A stretch of 64,000 nt of DNA from Desmodesmus armatus. Taxonomy: Eukaryota > Chlorophyta > Chlorophyceae > Sphaeropleales > Scenedesmaceae. Position numbers and translations under genes: made by a program. Below, one piece after another: positions 24,433 through 34,540 of the stretch (position 1 is the stretch's first letter; each line of letters opens with the position of its first letter). Below the pieces are notes generated by a model. It had not been told where the DNA came from and made no database searches. It saw only the letters and a list, made by a program, of their open reading frames with translations. The stretch spans positions 62,001-126,000 of the forward strand of contig VIIQ02000582.1 of assembly GCA_007449985.2 (NCBI GenBank). The letters run 5' to 3'.

Positions 24433-25160
24433 GCCACGAGGTGGATTGGACACCAATTGGTGTATCACACGCCCTGTCACACTGCACTGCATGCACTTGT
24501 GCTTGCCTGGGGGCGAGGAGCGTGGGGAGGTCACCAACCCCTTGATAAGGAGGTCACCAAACACTGAGTCAAGCCGAAGAGGGTGGGTCAAGGGAAGCCA
24601 GATCATACAGGAACAAAATTAGGTGGTTTGAAAGGCCCATGTCATCGGGAGCCTTTGTAACAGATGAGTGGCAATCACTTCTTGCACCTGCAGACAGACA
24701 GCACTCCCACATTCCCGCACGTTGTTCACGAAGTGACTAGTTCAAAACGACATCGTGGAAATACCACAGTGCTTCGGTAGGAGCCCGCATGCGTGAGGCC
24801 GTTGGCTTGCATCGTGCCTCGGAGAGCTCGCAGAAGGGTACTCAGCAAGTTGTAGTTGCGGCTGGTGGCATCCAGACGCCACCAGCCAGCCAGCCGTGGC
24901 TGGCTGAATGCAGCAAGGCGTAGGGAGCGGAGAGGTATGATATGAAGCATGCACGCTTGTGATCTGGGGCACGTCGGCAGCACTTCTCAACTTTGGTATG
25001 GCCTTCATGACCCCTGCATACCCATCGGGCACTCTCCTGCACCAGCCAAAGGGGTCTCTCCATCAGCTGTTGTCAACAGCATTGTACGCCCGCATCGGGC
25101 CCCTCCTGGACCCAAGGAAGCTCATGTGACATGCTGCATGACGTCTCTGCTGATTTGCAG
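24433..25160. promoter_or_regulatory. Divergent upstream region, deformylase / RAZUL-tailed protein
   Basis: About 730 bp. It should hold the deformylase promoter and the unresolved first exon of the plus-strand gene. Frames at 24949 and around 25005 on the plus strand are open but cannot be joined to the next exon by a believable intron, so I leave the first exon undefined. Confidence 0.35.
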
Positions 25161-28100
25161 GACACCTGCGGGCCATCCATCGACGCTACGTGCAAGCGGC
25201 TGTCAGATGACCGAGACAACAGCAGGGACAGGGAGCGCACAAGCACTGCCCGGCAGGTGCGTTGCTGGCTGCAAAGTGGGACGCAATATCGTATTCAGCA
25301 TGTTCAACATCTGCTGGTGGTGGCAAGTGGTCGGAATAGCCTTCCCGCCATCAACACCTGCATACCACAGCTTTTGAACACTGACACAAGTGCATTGCTT
25401 GTGGCCTTGCGTTGGGCGCACTGCAGGGCCAGGAGGCATCGGATGTGAGCAATGGGATGACTGGCAGCGCCCGAGCCTGCGACCGTGCTTGTGATGGCAA
25501 GCTGCAGGCAGCTGCCAACAAGCCATGTGCAGATGCAGCCCCGCACAGCCGCGATCACCAGCAGCCCAGGGATGTTGTGTTTCCAGCAGCAGCTGCAGCC
25601 GGGCAAAGCGCCTTCGCTGCTCAGGCCGGCAGCTTCCCTGAGTTTGGCACATCAGCCGGCAGTGACCAGGGCGGCAGCTTCATGCGACCAAGAGGGGTGG
25701 AGGCCATGATGGGTGGCCAGCGCAGGACAGCCTCTGGCGCGCTGACATCTCCCTCTGGCCTTTCTGACCATGGCAGCCTGCTCACAGAGCGTGCAGCATC
25801 AAATGCCAGTGCACACAGGACACTGCTGGGTGGGATCAGCCCCAACGCCGCCAGGTCAGCTGCTGCTGCACCAGCACCAGCTGCAGCGTCAGGACTCCTG
25901 GAGCTGCCAGATGACGCTCTAGTCAGCGACGATGGTGATGGTCCTGTTGCTGCAGCTACCACCCCAGAGCTGGCACCAAGTGGGGATGGCCTGCGGCAGC
26001 AGCCGCAGCAGCTGCTGCTGCAACGCAACTCACCAGAGTTGTCGGCAGCAGCAGCTGGCGCAGCGGGGCTCACAGCACCAGCAGGAGCAGCAGGTCCAGC
26101 CAGGGGCAGGCCTGCTGATCTTTTGATCCCGTCACCAGCGGCCACCTTCTATGTCCCCGTGAGCCCTGCCACTGGGGTGATGCACGCCTATGCTGGCGGC
26201 CCCATCCCCATCGACGAGCTGGACCTGGACTTGATTGATGGAACCCCAGCGTGGACGCATCCGGGCTCAGCACCAGCAGCAGCCCCACAATCAGCGGGGT
26301 GCCCGTTGGGCGCAGCACGCCAGGCCACCTGCGCAGCTCGAGGGACCACGACCTGCGCCGCATGGCCGTCATCAACCAGATGCTGAGCCCCAGCATGCAG
26401 CAGGGGGCAGCAGCGCACATCACAGCAGCAGGGGGCAACAGCGCCGGTGGGCCCGTCATCAGCATCACCCCAGATGGTGGACAGCTGCAAGGCCCTCAGA
26501 TGTTCACAGGGGCCACCCGCAACCGCGCGCTGGCCGGCAGCAGTAACAGCCTGGCGTCCACAGCCTCGGGCGTTGAGCAGTACAGCAGCACGGAGTCGTC
26601 GTCTGAAGCTGCAGTGCAGTTCCTGCAGTCGATGCGCCTGTCGCCTGCACCCAATGGGTCGCCGGCGCGCCCGCGCTCAGCAACCGCAGCAGGGCCGCCG
26701 CGTCCGCCGTCAACAGGAGCCAGCAGGGGAAGCTCGGCTGCAGGGTCGCCCGTGCCACCCGCCAGCCACGGCGCCGCAGCAGCACTCCTGGCTGGGAGTG
26801 TGGTCGCCAGCCCGCGCACACCACACTCCCCTCTCAGCGTGATGCTTAGCCCGCGCACCAGCAGCGCGCGCATGCTCAGCGGGCAGGGCACCGTCCTGCC
26901 AGGGCCTTTGTTCAGCAGCGGGTTCAATGTGGCCTCAGCCACAGGGCCTAGCCCTGGGACCAGCCCGGGCACCAGCAGCGTCGCCGCTCCCAGCAGCACA
27001 GCCAGCAGCTGCTGCACCGGCTCCAGTGGAAGCACAGCAGCGCCTGCAGGGCAGCCGCCTGCAAATGCAGGCGGCCGCAGCAGCCTGCTGTCGTCCACAG
27101 GGGCAGCTAACAGGAGGCTTACGTCTCCATCGCCCACAGCAGGCATGGCAGGCATGGCTCAGCAGCAGCAGCAACAGGGCGAGGCAGCGCCGCCGCCAAC
27201 GCAGATGCAGCAGCACCTGCGCCAGCAGCTGCAGCTGCATGACACGCGCTTGGGGCCGCATGGGGGGTCCCCGCTGTCGCCGTCCCACCACCACCAGCAG
27301 CTGCCCCCGCGGGGAGACAGCTTACTCTCCCCCTCTTGCCCTACCCCCCTGGTCCCGCCGGCTTTGACGTCCGCAGGTAGTCAGCACAGACTGCCTGCAG
27401 ACGGCGCGGCTGCAGGAGTGATGCCGGGAGCCCCCGGCACCACCCCTGTCAGCCGTTCGGCGGGGGGCGTAGGGCATCTGAGGATCCACGAGTGGTTGGA
27501 CCACCAGTCGTGGAGGCTGCCGTACGAGGTCCCACAGGGCCTCAGGGACGCAGCAGATTTGAGGGAGGCAGCTTCGCAGGAGCAGCAGCTGCACGGGCAG
27601 TCGCGCATGGGGCCCAGCAGGGGCCCTGGCAGCAGCCGGGCCAGCAGCCAGAGGAACAGCCTCACTAACCTGGAGTCGCCAGGGAGCTTGCTGGTCAACC
27701 CTGGCGGCCAAAGCCTTGGGCTGGGCAGATTCCCTGCAGGCGCAGGGGGCTTTTCAGGCGCTGGGATGCCGCCGCCGGCCCTGCACAGCTTGCATCACCA
27801 GCCGCATGCGCTTGCAAATGGCCAGCATCACCAGCATCACCACCACCACCACCACCAGCAGCAGCAGGGCCTGGGTGAGCGCTCGCTTGGATTGCTGGCT
27901 GCCATTCAGAGCCAGGTGGGTGCAGCACATGGCACAGCACACAGCGGCCAGTTGGCCGGGCCGGCGGCAGGGTTTGATGGGGACCTAAGCGTGGGGGCAT
28001 CTGGGCCTGTGAGCACCGCACAGTTGCCCGTGCACACCGGACTGGCTTTCCTGCCAGCAGGCAGTCCAGCTGGGGCCTTGTCGGCAGGGGCTTCACCCTA

Positions 28101-29381
28101 CCATGGGTTGGACGCGCAGCAGCAACAACACCAGCTGCACCATCCAGCAGCAGCAGGCGGGCACAGCAGCAGCAGCGGGGGGGCTCACAGAGTGGGTTGG
28201 AGCCCTCTGGGGCCTCTTGGGCAGTACTCTTGGGGCCTTGGAGCCCCTCGGCAGCTGTCCCTGACCCCAGGGCTGCCCAGCACTCCACCCCAGGCAGTGA
28301 AGCTGCCGAGGGGGTGTGGTGTGACTGTGAGGCGCAAGCACAGTGCCCGCATGCAGCGTCACGCCAGGCAGTTGGAATGGGTTTGGTACGCGCGGCGCAG
28401 CACAGCGACGCAGATACAGGCAGGGACAGCGGCGGCAGCAGCACCGTGGGCCCAAGTGCCGTGCAGCTAGGCGCTGGCAGCCACCTGTATCCTGCCTGCA
28501 GCCCTGGCAGGCATAGCTGCAGCAGCTGCTGCGGCCAGCAGCATGGGGATTGCACCTGCGCTACAGCAGGAGCAGCAATGTGGCCAGGTGCATTGGAGGG
28601 AGCACATCTGAATCATCCAGCCATCCAGCACAGCCCTGGCAGTGGAGCAGCGGCCTGCAGGGCTGGCAGCGACAGACCGGCTGGAGGGTCACTTTGCGCT
28701 GCATTGGATGTGCGGGAGTACCAGCAGTCAGCTGCCCCACCCACCTGGCGGCAGCTGCAGAGCCCCTTGGTTTCACCCAGCTGGCGGTGTGCTGGTGCTG
28801 ATGTTGATGCGGACGCCGCTCGGCAGCACGTGCAAGCTGACCAGCATGTGCTGCCGGGCATTGCGCAGCTGCTGCAACGACGCGGCGAGCAGCAGCATCG
28901 CACCCGGGCTCCTGCGCAGCAGCAGCAGCCGTGGCAGCGGGGTGTCAGCAGCCCAGCCGCACTGCCCGACAGCAGTATGGTTGGTCCGCCTTGGGCATCT
29001 TCTGCGTCAAGTGGGCTGGGGGCTGCAGCGGACGCGCATCCAACAGCCACAGGAGGGACAGGCTGTCGGGATGACCAGGGCCGTGGTGTAGTGGTGCCTG
29101 CTGCTATTGCAGCTGCTGCTGCTGGCAGGTGCAGCAGTGATGGGGGCAGTGAGAGCTCCCCGGCCAAGCGCAGCAGGATAGCTGCAGCCGCACAGCGCAG
29201 CCAAGGCGACAGCAGCCAGGGTGGCGGGGCTACTACGCTTGTTGAGCTCTTGTGCGACAAGGGGTTTGTCCTGAGGGTGCTGCGCACGTTACCTGGCGTT
29301 GACCCACAATCACAGGTGGTGTGGGAGGCAGTGGCAGAGCTGCAACAGGCGCTGCTACACAAAGGCAGCCCGCCAGATTGA
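25161..29381 (+). CDS. Long low-complexity protein with Rpn10 RAZUL-like C-terminus (5' end unresolved, two frameshifts)
   Basis: Exon 25161-25256 (DTCGPSIDATCKRLSDDRD and on) joins in phase 0 to a very long exon, 25427-29381. The protein would be over 1300 aa and is rich in Ser, Pro, Ala, Gln and His, so mostly disordered. Islands of order are HLRSSRDHDLRRMAVINQML and LRIHEWLDHQSWRLPYEV. The last about 40 residues, DKGFVLRVLRTLPGVDP and on, resemble the Rpn10 C-terminal RAZUL helix pair, which in Rpn10 binds a ubiquitin ligase. The frame shifts twice by one base: near 26245 (a run of four C) and at 28177-28183 (a run of seven G). Adding one base in each run keeps the protein open, so these look like homopolymer sequencing errors, although true mutations cannot be excluded. 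Function is unknown. Confidence 0.6.
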
Positions 29382-30211
29382 TCAACTGCAGTGAATTATG
29401 CAGCGGGGCTGCCTGTGAGAGCATACTCCCGCTGCGCGATGATAGCGCTGCGTGCCACAGGGTGTTGTGAAGCACCCACGTCGTCTGAGTGTCTGCCGAT
29501 ATGACTGACGTTGGTGTTTTGTCTTTGTTGGATCCTGCGTGTGTGGCCATGCCATTAGTTCCAACGTGGATGCGTTATGTCTCCTCCCGCTGTCGTGATG
29601 TGGGCAGGCTGATCCAATCAAGCAGCTGCTGTGGGGTTCAAGCAATTTATTGTATGTGCTTGTGGCTTAAGTGCATGTTGCAGTTGTGCATTTCCTTGTT
29701 GTGCCCTGCTTCTTGTACCAGGACATGCCTGCACACTCCTACACAGCCAGTTTTTGTTTTGCCAGTCCCAGTTTCTCTCTGTCTTTCTCTGTCTCTCTCT
29801 CTCTTTTGCCTGGGGGGCCAGGAGGGTTGTACCTTGATGCTGCAGGTTGGGCTGCTGACCGTGGGGGGGTGAAGCCCCATGCATTGGGACAGGGAGCCTT
29901 ATGCATGGCCTTGAGTGGGCACACTCCGCTGGCCCCTGGCTAGCTATCCGGTGCGCGGCTGCTTGGCTGTTGGTTGTCAGCGCCCCACCATGCTACTCGG
30001 CAGGTGCCTGCAGAATTGTCTTGTTCATCTGCAGCATAGGGATGACTCCGCTGCTCTTTTGTTTTGTGAAGGGGGATCTTCTCCAAGCTTTTCTTTGTGG
30101 CAGTGTGCCGGAGCTTCTTTGTTGGAGTGTGCTATGGGTTCGTTAGCAAACGGCGCAAGCAGTTGCAGCAGTTTGTGTCCCCTCCCTCTGCCGGCGGGCG
30201 GATCTTGCTGC

Positions 30212-30268
30212 CCATGTGATTTATGGCACTCCTCCAGTTATGCCCATGTGATTTATGGCACTCCTCCA
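30212..30268. repeat. Two-copy tandem repeat, about 33 bp
   Basis: GCCCATGTGATTTATGGCAC and the following CTCCTCCAG occur twice in a row. A second two-copy duplication with a 20-bp unit lies 150 bp further on (30417-30457). Both are recent slippage-type events. Confidence 0.8.
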
Positions 30269-32558
30269 GCCATCTCTCATTTTGTGGTGTGTCTTTTCAC
30301 ACATAGCAAGGTGTCAGTTTTGCTCCCTGCTATGTGTCTTCTCGTGGCCAGCTGTGATGTGTGCTGCATCAGAGCTGATGGCTTGATACCTGTGACTGCC
30401 TTGATTTTGTGTGGTCTGAGGTTGTGTGCAACACTTGAGGTTGTGTGCAACACTTGAGCTAGAGATAGTTGCTGCCGCCGGGACCTGGGGTGTGGAGACT
30501 TTGGGGCCGTGAGCAGAGAGGTTGGGCACTGCACTTGCTTTCCAGCGAACCCTGGCATGCTTGTGCATGTACAGCCCAATCAGGAATGTGAGGCTGGGCT
30601 GATGTTTGATAGGTTTAGTTGTTGCTTGAGCAGGGAGTTGGGTTGTGTGTGTGATGAAAAGCTCGTGACCTGTGTAGTGTTTGAGAGGAGGGTCGTCAGT
30701 GGATGATTGCTTTGGCAGGGTCGGCTTTGGGGCAGAGCCACATGGCCGTGTGTGGGGCGTGGCATGGGATGTGTGGATCAAGGCAACACTGTGATGTGCC
30801 AATACCTTGTTGTGTGCTGAGCATGCACATGCTGGGTAGGTCAACACCATGCTTGGATGTGTGCTGAGTGCAAAGCTGTGCTGCGCACGATGTCGCTGAC
30901 AGGTTGCAAGGTGGTGTGTGCATAGTGGCATAGTGGCTGAGCTGGGGCCTTGCTGTCTTGTGTGATGAGCCACAGGAGCCTCTGCATTGCTTGGCTGTTG
31001 TGGTGCTGGGCAGCGGCCCAGGAAGGGTGCTGTTCAGCTGCCCACTGCCCTGAGCTGGAGTGCAACATGAGGGGACGGGTGGCTGCTCAAGTGCTGCAGT
31101 TTTGCAGGGTTGCGTGCGTGCATGTGAGGCTGTACGTATGTGCCATGCTGTGAGAGATGGCAACCCTTTGTTTTGCTTTAGGGGTGCGCGTGTCTGGTGT
31201 GCTTGCTGGGGGGAACCTCGAGCACGTGGGGTGTGGTTCAGCCACTTGTTTGTTTAGTTGCCCTGCTGCTGCACAGAAAGTGCGTGCGTTTGAATGTATG
31301 CCCGTGGGTGGACGCCCTCGTTGTTGGACTGTTGTGCAGGCAAGCCGTCCGAGTCACCACTGGGTCCCGGGCTGGTCGTGTAGTTTTGCGCCTGCCGCTA
31401 TCATGAAAGCTGCGAGTTGCTACCTGGTGCTCGCTTGGGCTGGTGGGTTTTGGGTCTTGTGGTGTCCTCAGGTCAGCCGTGATCTACTCTGTTGTGTGTT
31501 GCTTGAGCAATGCTTACGTATTTTGCAAGTGCGTGTCTTTACAGGGTGGTCACCTGTTTGGTTGTGAGCGCTTGAGGGCGATCTGGGCTGTCTCATCTAT
31601 ACTACCCACTGTGCTTGGCTCCTCGAGGAGCGCAGGCTATCTGCTCAGCAACGGCTAGGCTCATTCTTTCCCTGGGCCGCCAGCTCATGTGTGGATGGGT
31701 ACAGGCCGCCCCTGCAGCATGGACAGCCCACCGTTACGAACGGCTATGGCACTTGAGGTGCTACAGGCCTGTGCATCAGCACAGATCTCAATGCAACACC
31801 CGGGTGAGGTTGACACTGCGTCAGTCTGCACCACGCGCAGTGAGAATTGGTTGTGGCGTCAGTGCTTCTGTGCAGGAGCATTGACTGTATGTGAGACAGT
31901 GCCCGGAACCGGGGAGGTAGCAAGATTTCCTGTGGAGACACTGGGAACACACAAAGATGGGAACACAGAACACAATACATTGACTGTATGCTTTTGTACG
32001 CGTGTTACAAGACCGTGCGCCACTCGTTCTCCCTAGGTGTACTGTCCTGTGCAAGCGGGGGTGTTGTTGCTTGCAGCAAGGTTTGCCTGTGTGAATGGGG
32101 AGCCTGCGTGTGCGGCTGGTTGCAGGAGCCCTGGGTTGGGTTCATCATTGGGTTGCGTTGGCATCTGGCTTTTGCACAGCGCAGCCCTTTCAGCGGGCGG
32201 TTCAGTTCTGGTTGGTTTGCTTGAGCGCCGCCTCCCCTGTTATCGGCTGAGCTACAAAGTCCCCCCATGTCATCCTGCTCGGTTCTGCCTGCGCAAGCTT
32301 TGTAGGTGTCCATTTGCGGTGGTGTTTGAAGCCCCACAGCAATGCATCTTGTGCACGTGCATGCATCGTCTGCCTTTGATGCAGGTAGCTGCGTCAGTGT
32401 AGTTACTGACCGGCCTGTCTACGCACTGAAAGGCAGGGTTGGGTTTGCATGGTAACTCGGCAACAACGTCGTGCTGCGTGGAAAGCAAGTTCCAACAGGC
32501 GTCCATGCTAGGCGCTGGGCTAGGTGAGGCAAGCGGATTGCTGTAGACAGTCATACCC

Positions 32559-32775
32559 CAGTCATCAATAGCTGCAAGGCTTCAACACACAAGCCAACTA
32601 CCTGTCTTTTCATCGTTGACAGACACGGCAGCTTTAGCCTCTGCGATCTTATTACAACACAAGCCAACTACCACAACCAGTCATCAATAGCTGCAAGGCT
32701 TCAACGCACAAGCCGACTACCACATCCAGTCATCAATAGCTGCAAGGCTACAACGCACAAGCCAACTAGCAACAA
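32559..32775. repeat. 49-bp tandem array, three units, first unit interrupted by an insertion
   Basis: Units begin CAGTCATCAATAGCTGC at 32559, 32678 and 32727. Units 2 and 3 are 49 bp apart; units 1 and 2 are 119 bp apart. The extra 70 bp equals exactly the 54-nt element copy 2 plus its 16-bp target-site duplication. The neighbouring units therefore show the empty site. Confidence 0.9.
32603..32656 (+). mobile_element. Short 3'-conserved retro-inserted element, copy 2
   Basis: 54 nt containing GTTGACAGACACGGCAGC and then AGCCTCTGCGATCTTATTACA. It is flanked by a perfect 16-bp target-site duplication, ACACAAGCCAACTACC (32587-32602 and 32657-32672). It sits inside one unit of a 49-bp tandem array, whose other units reveal the uninterrupted target. 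Confidence 0.85.
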
Positions 32776-33108
32776 GTAGCCCATACGCCCACCTGCTTCA
32801 CGGTATCAGCTGACAAAGGATACAAACGACAATGGCCAATCCAGCTACCTGCTTTTGATTGCATTCAACACGCCAACACACAATCCATGACCATAGCATG
32901 GTTACAGAAATTGACATGAGCCTGCTTCAGTGCAGCAGGTAGGGTGCTTGCAGACACATAGCAAGGCCTGTGCTCAATCAAAATTGATAGTAAATGCAAA
33001 AGAGCCTGCTTGACTGGAGAAAAGCAAGAAAACATAAGTAAGCAAGCACATGTTCAAACCACTTGATGCAAGCCACAGGCTGTCACACCAATCATCACAG
33101 TGTGACCA

Positions 33109-34507
33109 TTAGCGGTGGCTGCTGCGTGCCTCCAACACTTCAAGCTGCTTGGGTGGGCGGTACAACCGCAGCAGAAGCGAGCTGGCCACCACAGAGACAC
33201 TGCAGCACAGAACAGACACATCAAAACGGGTCAGGTCGATGACATGTCCATACATTGCCTGCATGTGTGCGGCGTGCGGCCGCAATTGCCCAAACTGTGT
33301 GCAGATGCACGGCACATGGCATGCCATGATATCACCCAGCCTCGTGCTGAGAGCCTGTGGCGAGCTGTGGCACAGCGTCGAGGTTCCTAAATGCAGAGCC
33401 CACTTGTTACCCGCCCCAGCCCCTTATCGTAGGGTTGACCCTCACACCCAGTGGGTGTCATCCACCCTCACCCCATTCTGCTCACCTGCTTGCCGCCATC
33501 GCAACAGCAGCAACCCATGGCGGCATCAGCTGATGAGTGAAGGGATACAGCACACCTGCGGCAGCAAGGCGTGGGTCCATGGACCGGCATGGCATGGCGT
33601 GTCAAGACATGGCCTTTGACGGTGGCACAAGCGTGCGCACTTTGGTAGCCACTCACCATCACCCCCTCCTTTTGGAAAGAACCACACACGACCCTGAAAA
33701 TGTTACCTCCATCGACACTTGCATGCCATGCAGTGGCAGTCACCACCTGACAACCATACATCACCATGCTGGATATGCATGCATGATGTGTGCAACCAGC
33801 CATGCTCCCGAGTGGTATCGACAACTTGAACCTGCATCTCTTGCACATGTCTATCACCTTATGGGCTAGCAGCCCTTGTGAATGCATGAGGGTCAGCACG
33901 GGACATGTGGTCAAGCAATGCACATACCTGCAGCCACTGGGATGGCGAGCACATTGTAGCCAAAGGCCCACACAAAGTTGAGCACCATGCGGCGGTAAGC
34001 CCTGCAAACACAGTCAGCAGCGCACCACAAACAACACAGGTCATGGGATGAAGCGAATTGGCGCCTATGCCAGGGCTGCATGTAAAACATAGCCATAGCC
34101 AACATGAAGCTGTAGCAAGAGCTTGCCTTTGAGCTTGCCTTTGGATTTGCTCTGCTACATGTGTGAATAGCCTTGCTGTACATGCAGCAGACACATGCGC
34201 AGCAGACACAACTAGGGGACCAGAGCTGCAATTGACAGATCCCAGTACAAGAACACATGCGCACACAGCTGACATCTCTCACCCTACTCAGCCTCTCACG
34301 ATAGCCAGAGTCTCTGAGCTCCCGCCACCGACGCTCACCTTCTGCTCATGTCAAATGCCACCACAACCCCGGCCAGGCTGTTACGCATCAGCACAACATC
34401 AGCAGCTTTGATAGCCACGTCAGTCCCGCTGCCGATCGCGATGCCCACATCTGCCGCCGACAGCGCAGGACTGTCATTTATGCCATCGCCAACCATAGCG
34501 ACCACAC

Positions 34508-34540
<33 letters not shown>

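Larger units (their letters stand above)
29382..33108. other. Gene-poor stretch with local repeats
   Basis: About 3.7 kb without a recognisable gene. It should contain the 3' UTR of the RAZUL-tailed gene and that of the Cu-ATPase (minus-strand TGTAA at 32902-32906, about 205 bp after its stop). The plus strand is rich in G and T. Small tandem duplications occur at 30212-30268 (CATGTGATTTATGGCACTCC twice) and 30417-30457 (GAGGTTGTGTGCAACACTT twice), and a 49-bp array lies at 32559-32775. Confidence 0.5.

Noticed and set aside
24742..25377. Candidate first exon of the RAZUL-tailed gene (frames beginning at 24949 or about 25005)
   Set aside because: Joining them to 25161 would need an intron of about 30 nt or a frame break. 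No signal peptide or known motif supports them.
26496..29362. Minus-strand open frames of 219-286 aa across the RAZUL-tailed gene
   Set aside because: GC-rich low-complexity DNA leaves the opposite strand open. The plus-strand frame has the coherent ending and a splice-linked upstream exon.
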